Part shown: positions 35,104-43,171 of the stretch, in pieces
Numbering within the stretch: the first letter of the stretch is position 1
Layout: each line of letters begins with the position of its first letter
DNA from: UBA946 sp031550725
GTDB lineage: Bacteria > Bacillota > Clostridia > Oscillospirales > Ruminococcaceae
DNA length: 64,000 nucleotides
Assembly: GCA_031550725.1 (NCBI GenBank)
Contig: JAVBOH010000021.1
Coordinates: forward strand, 62,001 to 126,000
Direction of reading: 5' to 3'
Program-made: the position numbers and the translations under genes
Notes under the pieces: generated by a model
Database searches by the model: none
What the model saw: only the letters and a program-made list of their open reading frames with translations
What the model was told of the DNA's origin: nothing

Positions 35104-35325
35104 CAAATAGATAGCTTTTTGGTGCTTATGCAGTGTTGATTTCATGCAAAAACGATACTATTTTTATACAAAAATTTTTACCCAAAATGCAATGTATCAT
35201 AATTGCCATAATGCAGTACCGTGTTGGTATAAGATTGTGATAATGTTGGTACTGTATTGCAAATTAGCGTTATTGCATGTCATATGAATGCCATTATATG
35301 TGTCTGCCTGCATGTCGGAGTACGA

Positions 35326-35402
35326 ATCCCCAAAGCATTGTCATTGAAAATCATCTCATGTGGATATATCAAAATTATATCACATGACAATGCCTTGGGG
35401 AT
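35326..35402. repeat. Large inverted repeat upstream of mobilization genes
   Basis: A 19-nt arm (35326-35344, ATCCCCAAAGCATTGTCAT) pairs with 35384-35402 with one mismatch; inside, TCATGTG (35356-35362) pairs with CACATGA (35381-35387). The outer CTGCCT/AGGCAG pair may extend it. Typical of an oriT or replication-type cruciform. The rest of 34851-35500 has no intact gene. Confidence 0.65.
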
Positions 35403-35507
35403 AGGCAGGTAGTACCGCTGTCTATACAAAATCCGGTTGAAAACGGATTTAATATAGCCATTACGATACAACCTGCTCAGGAAGCTACGCTCCCCGAGAC
35501 CTCTCAT

Positions 35508-35599
35508 GCAAATCAAATAGATTTGCAAAATCGCTCTAAGCGATTAAGTTAAGCATATGCAAATTATGCATATGCTAGATAGTATGCAATTAGCATACT
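35508..35599. repeat. Run of four hairpins directly before mobC
   Basis: GCAAATC/GATTTGC (35508-35526), AATCGCT/AGCGATT with loop CTA (35529-35545), AGCATATGCA/TGCATATGCT with loop AATTA (35552-35576) and AGTATGC/GCATACT with loop AATTA (35581-35599). Together with the larger repeat upstream they form a plausible oriT/relaxosome binding region. Confidence 0.65.
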
Positions 35600-35618
35600 T
35601 ACGAAAGGAGATTTTACT

Positions 35619-35990
35619 ATCGATAAAATCAAACGAATACGAGATCATCAGCTGTCATTTCGCTTGTCGGAGAAAGAATTCGAGCAATGGAATAAAAAGC
35701 ATACAGCAAGTGGATTGTCACAAACAGATCTTTTTATCGCTATGATAAAAAATACAGTCATTAAAGTGTATAGCTTTGATGATACCATAAAATCACTTGT
35801 TCATGAGCTTAGAAAAATTGGTGTAAACCTCAATCAGCTTGCATACATGGCTAACAGTGGTCGTGAATATCAAGCTGTATCGGAACTGCGTGAAATGTCA
35901 AAACAGCATAATATTGTAATGGAAAGTATTAAGGAGTTTCTTGAACATCCAATACTTAATGCAAGTGTGCATAATACGGATGGTGATTAA
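35619..35990 (+). CDS. mobC: MobC-like relaxosome protein
   Basis: About 123 residues: DKIKRIRDHQLSFRLSEKEFEQWNKKHTASGLSQTDLFIAMIKN is a ribbon-helix-helix DNA-binding start. LVHELRKIGVNLNQLAYMANSG is the bacterial mobilization (MobC) signature that helps the relaxase open oriT. The frame opens right after AAGGAG at 35605-35610, but the codon at the expected start (35619) is ATC, not ATG. The first standard alternative is TTG at 35664, which lacks a ribosome site and would cut the HTH. The stop abuts the relaxase ATG. Confidence 0.8.
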   Translation: MDKIKRIRDHQLSFRLSEKEFEQWNKKHTASGLSQTDLFIAMIKNTVIKVYSFDDTIKSLVHELRKIGVNLNQLAYMANSGREYQAVSELREMSKQHNIVMESIKEFLEHPILNASVHNTDGD

Positions 35991-37163
35991 ATGTCGTTCG
36001 GAAATGTTAATGTTGCATATACACCATGCAAATCTGTCGGTCAGTTAAAGTCAGCAGAAAAATATATGCTTGGCAAAAAGTCTGAACAGATTAAAGCAGG
36101 TGTTATTAAAACTCAGGATAACCTTTATACTGCACTCGGATGTAATCGTGATAACTTTGCAAATAATGTTCTTGTCACAAGAAAGCTTAATGGCAAAAGT
36201 TATGGCAAGCATAAGGATAACACCATACTTGCTCATAAAATGTCGCTGTCCTTTCATCCAGATGATAATTATAGAATTACATATGACATGGCTTTTAATA
36301 TCGCAAAAGATTTTGCTGAGTATTTTATTCACTCGAAAGGTTATGAGGTATTATCCGCCGTACATATCGATACTGACCATGTTCATGCACACCTTTTGAT
36401 AAGTAATTGCAATATGGATACAGGTAAATCCTATCGTCGTAACCAAAAGGATTTATATGAAATGTCAGAATATTTTGGTAAGCAGTGTCTGTCGCATGGA
36501 CTTGTTAATTCTGTTCGCAATGATTTTTATAACCATGACTTAAACAAGCAGCGTGACAAGGAAATATTTGCTGAAAAGCAGATGAAACTTCGTGGAAAGG
36601 AAACCTTCAAGGATGAGCTTCGTGAAGTTATTCGGCTTGAAGTAGATGATCCAAATAATCATACCTTTGATGATGTTATCAAGGCTTTGAATGAGCATTA
36701 TAATGTCGAGTGCCGTGTTTCAGGTAATACTGTTTCATATCGGCATCCAGAATACAAGGATAAAAACGGAAAGCTTGTCTCCGTTCGTGGAAACAAGCTT
36801 GGTGAATTATATACAAGAAAGGGGATAGAACATGAGCTTACCAAGAAACAACTCAGTATATCAGAGAACCATGGAACTGCCAGCACAAACACAGTCAACA
36901 CAGACTACCGATTCGATACCGCAGAAGACAGACTTAGAAACTTTGTGGCAGATGGTAATAGGACTTCGGGAAATGGACAGACGGGATGCGGAGGACAAGT
37001 ACCAAGTGTCACTGCTGCTAGCAACAACCGAGCAAATGTGCAGGATAATGTCGGATTTCATGACCGAAACCGAGAACAATCTTTTGAAAATGAACAGCGA
37101 CCAAATGAAATTACTGAACCTCCAAGATCAGTACAAAAGAGAAATAAAAGCAGAGGCAGATAA
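35991..37163 (+). CDS. Relaxase/mobilization nuclease
   Basis: 390 residues, MobP-type relaxase domain. Catalytic Tyr candidates are near the start (VAYTPCKS, EKYMLGKK), and the metal triad is in HIDTDHVHAHLLISN (about residues 123-137). RRNQKDLYEMSEYFGKQCLSHGL is also family-typical. It nicks oriT and pilots the strand for conjugative transfer, using MobC. The C-terminal ~110 residues are polar and low in structure, and the DNA there also encodes the next protein in another frame. Confidence 0.92.
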   Translation: MSFGNVNVAYTPCKSVGQLKSAEKYMLGKKSEQIKAGVIKTQDNLYTALGCNRDNFANNVLVTRKLNGKSYGKHKDNTILAHKMSLSFHPDDNYRITYDMAFNIAKDFAEYFIHSKGYEVLSAVHIDTDHVHAHLLISNCNMDTGKSYRRNQKDLYEMSEYFGKQCLSHGLVNSVRNDFYNHDLNKQRDKEIFAEKQMKLRGKETFKDELREVIRLEVDDPNNHTFDDVIKALNEHYNVECRVSGNTVSYRHPEYKDKNGKLVSVRGNKLGELYTRKGIEHELTKKQLSISENHGTASTNTVNTDYRFDTAEDRLRNFVADGNRTSGNGQTGCGGQVPSVTAASNNRANVQDNVGFHDRNREQSFENEQRPNEITEPPRSVQKRNKSRGR

Positions 37164-37440
37164 AATTATTAATAGTACATATGAAAAAATCAAGACTGAT
37201 CAAAGTGCTGCATTTGAGACTGTGATTGCTAATGCTCAAAAATCAGTTGATGGAATGGAAACGAAAATCAAGGGTTGTATTCAAAAATGTGAGGATGTGA
37301 ATGACGACGTTAAGGATAATATTACTGCACTTCGTAAGTTTAATTGCCTTAGTGATTGGCTGTTTAATCTTTCACCACTTTTGGTGTTTGTTGATTTAGC
37401 TGTTAGATTGTTGGAGCATTTTGTGTGGGGACGGATTTGA
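36832..37440 (+). CDS. Overlapping accessory mobilization protein (coiled coil with C-terminal membrane helix)
   Basis: 202 residues in the +1 frame relative to the relaxase, sharing 332 bp with its end. Its ATG has an AAAGGGGAT site inside the relaxase gene, and the frame stays open well past the relaxase stop, so it is a real gene. Predicted: polar N-terminus, long helical coiled coil (about 45-165, EAEDKYQVS...INSTYEKIKTDQS) and a membrane-prone C-terminal helix (DWLFNLSPLLVFVDLAV). It may tether the relaxosome to the membrane. Family not recognised. Confidence 0.75.
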   Translation: MSLPRNNSVYQRTMELPAQTQSTQTTDSIPQKTDLETLWQMVIGLREMDRRDAEDKYQVSLLLATTEQMCRIMSDFMTETENNLLKMNSDQMKLLNLQDQYKREIKAEADKIINSTYEKIKTDQSAAFETVIANAQKSVDGMETKIKGCIQKCEDVNDDVKDNITALRKFNCLSDWLFNLSPLLVFVDLAVRLLEHFVWGRI

Positions 37441-37447
37441 GTTACTA

Positions 37448-38029
37448 TCAATTTAAGTTACCTAATTCTTTTAATACAATCTCTACAGATGTTTTTAGAT
37501 TTTTAAACGCATAATCATCTGCTTCCTTCTCTGAAGGTAAGTTGCGATATTCTTGTGTCGATAATAAATTTGTTTGTTTAAAATTATATTTAGCAAATGA
37601 AATTTTATCAAAATTTAAACTCGCATACTTTAAGTAGTGAGCATATTCATGTAGTACAATAAAAGTAGCATAGTATATTAATTGCTCACAAATACTTATG
37701 TTTGTGTTATTGAAATATTTTTTATTTATCATTTCTTTAATTATTTTACCATTCTCATTATTTAAATACCTAGACAGTTCATTTAATGTAATGTTTTGAA
37801 AGTAAAAACCATAAGGTGAATTCGGAGCTTCATAATTATAACTTTTATTCCAAGTATCTGATAGAATGTCTCTCTCTTCATTGTTTGTGCAATAATGAAA
37901 CATACCTAATGTAAATTTTATATTTTTTCCTAGTGAATAAATTTCGAAATTAGTATTTTTAATTAGAATATTCGCAATTTTGAGTAAGTTAATATTTTCA
38001 AGATTAATATTGTTCCAGTTCAACAACAT
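37448..38029 (-). CDS. Putative zinc metallopeptidase (HExxH), STAND partner
   Basis: 193 residues. The zincin motif VLHEYAHYLKY (HEYAH near residue 128) and a later acidic PSEKEADDYAF give H-x3-H plus a third-ligand Glu, as in ImmA/IrrE-like peptidases. Very AT-rich compared with the mobilization genes. GAGGTGTTATT precedes the start, and the STAND ATPase gene ends 12 bp upstream, so the two form one operon. An effector peptidase released by the ATPase is an inference. Confidence 0.7.
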   Translation of the reverse strand: MLLNWNNINLENINLLKIANILIKNTNFEIYSLGKNIKFTLGMFHYCTNNEERDILSDTWNKSYNYEAPNSPYGFYFQNITLNELSRYLNNENGKIIKEMINKKYFNNTNISICEQLIYYATFIVLHEYAHYLKYASLNFDKISFAKYNFKQTNLLSTQEYRNLPSEKEADDYAFKNLKTSVEIVLKELGNLN

Positions 38030-38041
38030 AATAACACCTCA

Positions 38042-39874
38042 TTATATTTTTATTAAACTTTCGAAATTGGAGGTTCCTTTCGTAAACTCACTCAAAATCT
38101 TCAACCGTTCAGCAACTGCATTTTCATCACCAGCAAAGATAACAGCATACACCTCAAAAGCCTTTTTCACATAGCTTTCAGCTGACATCATATCACCAGT
38201 TTGCAAATAAATTATGCCAATATCAAAATACAAATCAGCATAATCAGAACACATATCAGTATGTGACTGCTTTATCATTTCTGCACACTTTTTCATTGCT
38301 CGGATTGCTTTTAAAGGCTCGCCACAGTCACTCATGAGGTTTGAATAATTGTGTAGCATAATGATAATGTCATTGTTAAGCTCATTATGTTCTGACATGA
38401 AAGCAATACCTTTTTCCATATACAGCTTTGCAGAATCTAAGTCACTGTTCATATGATAATAGTAGCCGAGATTCATATTCAAATTTGCTGCAAGGTGCTT
38501 ATTTTGTTCAGGAATACAAGTATTAACAGCCTTATGAGAAAGGTCAATTGCTTTTTTCATGCTTTTACCGAACATAGCTTCAATAGCAGATTTACAATCA
38601 TAAAGTAAAGCCATATCATTCGGTTGGAGTTCGTTTTTATACTTCTCCATTTCGGATACAATCAACTGCATACTTTTTTCATACATACACTTATCCATGT
38701 ATGAAAAAGCATCTTCAATAAATCGGATATACATATTAATGTTATCTTTAGTCGCAATCGATATTATTCGTTCAATCACATTAAACAACAGCTTACTATA
38801 TGAAATATCCTTGCCATGACACAAACAAATTTGCTCGATTGAGTTAAGAAAACCAATACAGTTTGACACTGATGGTTTCAAATCAGCAATTGTAATTTCA
38901 TGCAGCATAAGATGAAGTGAAATTGTATCGCCAGTACTGTTATGTATATAACCGAGTTCAATCAGCTCATTTATATCATTCAGATTATCAAGATTAAGCC
39001 ACTTTGCAAACATCCTTGCACGAATGCCATCACTTGAAATAAACGTCATACATCGCATAATATTTTGCATATTTTCATCAAGTGTGTATAGCGAAAACAA
39101 GGTGTGAATGTGGTTGTAGTATGTAGCTTTACTGCTGATACCATCTTTTGTAACATCAAATTTATCAGTAGTGTCAGGATTTACATTACATTCGGAAAGT
39201 CTTTGTAAAACCTCATTTGGCTCAAGTATTCCTTTTTGTAAAAGCCTTGCAGACATTTCAACTGAAAGCGTATGACGATGAACAGTTTCGATGATTTTAA
39301 TAATGGTTTCTTTGTTAGCTTTGGTATCTGAATAAAAATATTCTGAAATCTCAATAAGCTTATCAATGTCAGAAATTTCATTAAGTTCAAATTCTGTACC
39401 AGTTTCAAATTTACTTCTTGTGGTAAAAATTATTCTGCAATTGTATTTCATGATTACATTTAAAAATGGCTCTTTTGCCACTGATGTATTGAAATTATCT
39501 ATGATAATCAAGGTATCTTCTTTGAGATTTCTAAGGAAACGGTTATGCTTTCTGAAACGTTCTGTATCGTCATCATCAGGCAAATCCATCGCAAAATCCA
39601 TATCAGTTATCATGTTTTGCAAGCTGCCATTGTAAGAAAAGTACAGAATATTCGTATACTCTTTCTTATGTTTATTGGCATATGCCTTTACAAATTCGCT
39701 TTTTCCTATACCAGCAATTCCTGTGATGAACACCTTATGCTGTTTTATCATAAGTTTATGAAGCTTTGTGAGTTCATTAACTCTGCCACAAAAATGTTTG
39801 CATGGCTTTGGTATCTCACAACCATAAATATAGTCATTTACAATAGGTGAAAGTGTACCAGTTGGTACAACGGA
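38042..39874 (-). CDS. STAND (NB-ARC-like) ATPase with TPR-type repeats, C-terminal part of a frameshifted gene
   Basis: From Met at 39751 there are 569 residues, but the frame is open and conserved upstream to 39874: ...IVNDYIYGCEIPKP, then HFCGRVNELTKLHKLM. FCGR..EL precedes the P-loop FITGIAGIGKSEF in NB-ARC/STAND proteins, so the true protein begins earlier. Walker B is DTLIIIDNF and a sensor is IIFTTRSK. The rest is helical repeats (about 280-560; e.g. DMALLYDCKSAIEAMFG, NLGYYYHMNSDLDSAKLY). STAND ATPases detect a ligand, oligomerise and trigger an effector. The upstream gene in the other frame supplies the missing N-terminus. Confidence 0.82.
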   Translation of the reverse strand, partial: SVVPTGTLSPIVNDYIYGCEIPKPCKHFCGRVNELTKLHKLMIKQHKVFITGIAGIGKSEFVKAYANKHKKEYTNILYFSYNGSLQNMITDMDFAMDLPDDDDTERFRKHNRFLRNLKEDTLIIIDNFNTSVAKEPFLNVIMKYNCRIIFTTRSKFETGTEFELNEISDIDKLIEISEYFYSDTKANKETIIKIIETVHRHTLSVEMSARLLQKGILEPNEVLQRLSECNVNPDTTDKFDVTKDGISSKATYYNHIHTLFSLYTLDENMQNIMRCMTFISSDGIRARMFAKWLNLDNLNDINELIELGYIHNSTGDTISLHLMLHEITIADLKPSVSNCIGFLNSIEQICLCHGKDISYSKLLFNVIERIISIATKDNINMYIRFIEDAFSYMDKCMYEKSMQLIVSEMEKYKNELQPNDMALLYDCKSAIEAMFGKSMKKAIDLSHKAVNTCIPEQNKHLAANLNMNLGYYYHMNSDLDSAKLYMEKGIAFMSEHNELNNDIIIMLHNYSNLMSDCGEPLKAIRAMKKCAEMIKQSHTDMCSDYADLYFDIGIIYLQTGDMMSAESYVKKAFEVYAVIFAGDENAVAERLKILSEFTKGTSNFESLIKI

Positions 39875-40311
39875 TTATATTCACGAGCAACAAATTTGCG
39901 TTCTATTGCAAACATAAGAATATCAGTGATAAATGATTCTTTATCATCAAAGTAATCAAATAATTCCTGCTTTTTATCATTTGAAATGCTTGAATCATTC
40001 TGCATGAGGTCATAAAGCTCGCTTGCTGTCATGCTAGTATCAACAAACCTTTCAGCTATATTATTACGAATATCATTTTCAAGCATACCGTTGTTTTTAC
40101 CATAAAATTTTATGATATATGGACTTAATGCAGCTTGTCCTTTAAGCCATCTGCAAATTTGTGCACTATCTAAAATGAATTCACTTGAATCATCACTTTT
40201 AATAAAGCTTGCAAAAACATTCTGAATTAAATCCATCTGACTAAAATCTTCACTATTTTTGATGTTGTTCATAATTATTTGCATTACTGAATAAAAATCA
40301 CAGATGTTCAT
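39838..40311 (-). CDS. N-terminal part of the frameshifted STAND protein
   Basis: About 157 residues ending in an unrelated tail after KFVAREYNP. A one-base loss near 39868-39877 would restore a single polypeptide of ~750 residues with the ATPase, which matches the layout of homologous Firmicutes proteins I recall. The domain is helical (ICRWLKGQAALSPYIIKFYGKNNGML) and may recognise a ligand or dock a partner. If the shift is real, both parts are probably inactive, unless ribosomal slippage occurs. Confidence 0.65.
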   Translation of the reverse strand: MNICDFYSVMQIIMNNIKNSEDFSQMDLIQNVFASFIKSDDSSEFILDSAQICRWLKGQAALSPYIIKFYGKNNGMLENDIRNNIAERFVDTSMTASELYDLMQNDSSISNDKKQELFDYFDDKESFITDILMFAIERKFVAREYNPLYQLVHFHLL

Positions 40312-40356
40312 TACGTTCACCACATTCTTATGTTATTTGAAAATATTATACCATAA

Positions 40357-40695
40357 ATCACGTTAAAATTCAACAAATTATTAAATCAAAAGCAAATTAT
40401 TATATCAAAAGTCGAAGCGTTACTTGACGAATTATTAGTAGCTGATACAAATATTGTTTGTACCAGTTCAGCAAAAAAGGACATAAACAATGTTTACATC
40501 CCTGATAAAATCGATTCTATTGAAATGCTTACAATAAAGGAATGTACCGAAGTTGTCAGAGGGCTTTCCGAGCATACAATACGTCAGCTTATTACACAGG
40601 ATAAACTTCCGCACATCCGTACAGGGCAGGGGAAACGTGGGAAAATTCTTGTATCAAAGACAGCTTTGCTTAATTATATTGGTGGTGTGGCATAA
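40357..40695 (+). pseudogene. Excisionase/HTH protein of an integrative element, 5' truncated
   Basis: Open from 40357 with no start until ATG at 40525, which lacks a ribosome site. The conserved C-terminal part MLTIKECTEVVRGLSEHTIRQLI...KLPHIRTGQGKRGKILV is a MerR-like HTH of the DNA-binding excisionase type that normally stands next to an integrase. The preceding ...VEALLDELLVADTNIVCTSSA is in frame and seems to belong to it. The matching integrase start is 8.9 kb away at 49561. Confidence 0.65.
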
Positions 40696-40700
40696 TAGTC

Positions 40701-40723
40701 TGACCGTAAAAATTTTACGGTCA
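40701..40723 (+). terminator. Terminator/palindrome after xis stub
   Basis: TGACCGTAAA-AAT-TTTACGGTCA, perfect 10-bp arms. Confidence 0.6.
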
Positions 40724-40746
40724 GGTATGTTGCTAGAGTATGCAAA

Positions 40747-40768
40747 ACCGTCCGATTTCTCGGACGGT
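40747..40768 (-). terminator. Repeated terminator, copy 1
   Basis: ACCGTCCGATTTCTCGGACGGT (one base differs from the other copies), with TTTTGC on the minus strand. Ends the APH-GNAT operon at 40806-42385. Confidence 0.8.
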
Positions 40769-40805
40769 AATACACATTGATATTGACCTTATCAAAAACT
40801 ATAAA

Positions 40806-41456
40806 TCAAGAAAATCTTCCATCATATTTTGTATCACCATAAAATCTGCTTGTAATCTTGCTGCCTTTATTAAACTTGCGAAAATAGTAATAGCATGATC
40901 CAAGTTGATTTTGTTTGTCGGTTAGATATTCATTCACTTCATTAAAATTCTCAGCATTGCAATCGCTGTAATGATAATCATATGGCACACGCTTCTCAAA
41001 AAGCTTAAAGCCACATTTCTGTGCAGTTTGGAATGATGCATGGTTATCGGTATCCATCACAGCACATATAAAATCAAGTGATAATTTTTCAAGCAAATAA
41101 TCTGACACAGCACTTCCAGCTTCGGCTGCATATCCATTGCCAGTGTGTTCACTGCTAATGACCCAACCCATTTGAAGTTCATACAAATATTCCAAGTGAC
41201 TAACAGTTATTGCACCAATTACAACATTGGTTTCTTTAAGACAAATAGCATAATATGTTTCATGGGTGAAATCATAATTATTTTTGAATTGTCCTAAATA
41301 TTGGGTACACTCTTTTACATCATCAATCGTTGCTTCTTGCTTAATAAATGAGGGGTTATACTTTAAAATTTGCTCATCATATTTAAGAGCAAGTAGTTGA
41401 GCTGCATCTGATATGATGAAATCTCGAATTATTAGGTGTTCTGTTTCAATATACAT
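40806..41456 (-). CDS. GNAT-family acetyltransferase (RimJ/RimL type)
   Basis: About 216 residues. IETEHLIIRDFIISDAAQLLAL is the RimJ/L-type start; GWVISSEHTGNGYAAEAGSAV holds the acetyl-CoA loop, and MDTDNHASFQTAQKCGFKLFEKR is the usual C-terminal block. Start at 41456 after AGGTGATGAT, 8 bp after the phosphotransferase stop, so both are one operon. Substrate unknown; could be a protein N-terminus or a small molecule. Confidence 0.88.
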   Translation of the reverse strand: MYIETEHLIIRDFIISDAAQLLALKYDEQILKYNPSFIKQEATIDDVKECTQYLGQFKNNYDFTHETYYAICLKETNVVIGAITVSHLEYLYELQMGWVISSEHTGNGYAAEAGSAVSDYLLEKLSLDFICAVMDTDNHASFQTAQKCGFKLFEKRVPYDYHYSDCNAENFNEVNEYLTDKQNQLGSCYYYFRKFNKGSKITSRFYGDTKYDGRFS

Positions 41457-41464
41457 ATCATCAC

Positions 41465-42385
41465 CTATATTCCACATTTATTACGTGAATCATGAAGTAA
41501 TGAAATCACTTTTTCTTGCATTGGTGTACCTGCATAGAACGTCAGCCAATCAAGTCCATACCACACATGAAGAACATCCTCAATATCATAAAAATCATTA
41601 ATATCATAATCAGTTTCATAATTATCAAGAAAAGTTTTTCGACATGAATATGCAGTATCACTATCATAATTTAGCTTCATCCACAAAGTCATACGAGCAA
41701 TGTCAGCAACAAAACAAAGTGATTGTGCATCATCCCAGTCAATAAGCGTTATTTCATCTTCATTAACAAGAATGTTTTTAGATGAAAGGTCACCATGACA
41801 AATTACAGGTTCGAATTTATCACATGGTTTTAATCTCTCATAAATTGATGTGTTGATTTTCGTGAGTTCATCCGTTGTCATAAATCCAAGTGATAAAATG
41901 TAAGGTATATTATCATTCAAAACATCATACATGAAATCAGAGAAAGTTTTATACTGTGGATTACCATTTCCAATATAGCCAAAACCTGAAAGCTTGATTT
42001 TATGTACCTTTGAAACCAGTACTGCAAGTTTTTTGAACATCTCCAAAGTTTCTTCATTAGAAAGAGTAAGCTTGTCAGCTGTTATGCCCTTTAAACATTC
42101 CTCAATCAAATAACCATTCGGAAAGTTTTTATCATCTCGATTAAAAGCAAATAATTCTGCATGAGCAATGTTATTTTCGCAAAGCATTTTGTTTATAAAT
42201 GCAAGCTTATCATTTTCAGGCCAGTCAGCACTTTTGTAAATCTTAAAAATATAATCTTTCTCATGTGTTTTAATCTTATATACATGATTGTTCGTTATGT
42301 TTTCAAACTGGTGTACTGATAAAATTCCTGTATTTAGAATGTCTTTTGATACTATCATAATCGTATCATTTATATTAGAAATCAT
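41465..42385 (-). CDS. Aminoglycoside phosphotransferase (APH)-family kinase
   Basis: 306 residues, kinase-like fold. VICHGDLSSKNILV is the catalytic loop (HGDxxxxN), and LIDWDDAQSLCFVADIA holds the metal-binding Asp (usual IDWxxA). The APH family includes antibiotic kinases as well as choline- and sugar-kinases; the substrate is not clear. In an operon with a GNAT enzyme. Confidence 0.85.
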   Translation of the reverse strand: MISNINDTIMIVSKDILNTGILSVHQFENITNNHVYKIKTHEKDYIFKIYKSADWPENDKLAFINKMLCENNIAHAELFAFNRDDKNFPNGYLIEECLKGITADKLTLSNEETLEMFKKLAVLVSKVHKIKLSGFGYIGNGNPQYKTFSDFMYDVLNDNIPYILSLGFMTTDELTKINTSIYERLKPCDKFEPVICHGDLSSKNILVNEDEITLIDWDDAQSLCFVADIARMTLWMKLNYDSDTAYSCRKTFLDNYETDYDINDFYDIEDVLHVWYGLDWLTFYAGTPMQEKVISLLHDSRNKCGI

Positions 42386-42552
42386 AGTTAATACCTCTTT
42401 CTTATGGAAGTATTACCTCCATAAATCTTTTTGTTGTAGTCATCTTAAAAATTCTCCTTTCGTGTCGTAATAATAGAAAGCCGAATTGCTTCCTATGTGG
42501 TAAATTATATCATATGTGTGTATTGGTGTCAAATTAATTTTTGTATAAGAAA

Positions 42553-42576
42553 AACCGTCCAATTTCTCGGACGGTT
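42553..42576 (-). terminator. Repeated terminator, copy 2
   Basis: AACCGTCC...GGACGGTT with the inner loop AATTTCTC, T-run on the minus strand. Ends the AraC-GNAT operon at 42604-44062. Confidence 0.8.
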
Positions 42577-42603
42577 ATAAAATATATAAATTTAACAACA
42601 TAA

Positions 42604-43170
42604 TTAATCAGTACACAACTTTGAAAACATAAAACAATCAGATAATCCCAACGGTGATTCAAAACAATGACGCATTAATCCTTCTCGCAAAAATCCATTA
42701 TGTTCTAATACTTTTTGTGATGCGATATTATCTATATGTACTCTTGAATATATCCTCTCAAGGTCAAGATAGGAAAAACCAAATTCAATAACAGGTTTAA
42801 CACAAGCAGAAGCAATCCCTTTCCCCCAATGCTTTTGTGAAATCAAATAACCTATATTCGCAATTTTATTATTTGCTTCAAAATTCGATAAAAGAATTCG
42901 TCCCAGTGCTTCATCTCCGTCTTTATAAGTGATTGTCCAGGAATATATTCTCGCTTTTTCAAATTCGTTTATCTGATTTTGCAGTATCCTTTTTACAATA
43001 TCGTAAGTTGTCTTACTTTTACTACTACCGCCATAATACTTAAAAGCATTTGAATTACTGTATATCTCATAATAATTTTGAAGATCATTTTCCACATTTA
43101 CTTGCCTAAGCAGTAACTCATCATTCACATCAATACTTTGAAAATCGATAAACTTATCCTTAAATGCCAT
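42604..43170 (-). CDS. GNAT-family acetyltransferase (RimJ/RimL type)
   Basis: 188 residues from the ATG at 43170, which has GGGAGGAAATTAAA ahead; the longer open frame overlaps the AraC gene. IGYLISQKHWGKGIASACVKPVIEFGFSYLDLERIYSRVHIDNIASQKVLEHNGFLREG is the textbook acetyl-CoA and C-terminal region. Substrate unknown. One base from the AraC stop, so co-translated. Confidence 0.9.
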   Translation of the reverse strand: MAFKDKFIDFQSIDVNDELLLRQVNVENDLQNYYEIYSNSNAFKYYGGSSKSKTTYDIVKRILQNQINEFEKARIYSWTITYKDGDEALGRILLSNFEANNKIANIGYLISQKHWGKGIASACVKPVIEFGFSYLDLERIYSRVHIDNIASQKVLEHNGFLREGLMRHCFESPLGLSDCFMFSKLCTD

Positions 43171-43171
43171 T

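Noticed and set aside
35280..35528. 82-codon minus-strand frame upstream of mobC
   Set aside because: It lies over the inverted repeats, has no ribosome site and its text is not protein-like.
40553..40780. 75-codon frame overlapping the xis stub
   Set aside because: Out-of-frame with the recognisable HTH text and without a ribosome site.
42553..42576. The repeated CCGTCC hairpin as a recombination (attC-like) site
   Set aside because: It is short, always at operon ends with a T-run, and no integron integrase is present; terminator is the simpler reading, though portable cassettes remain possible.
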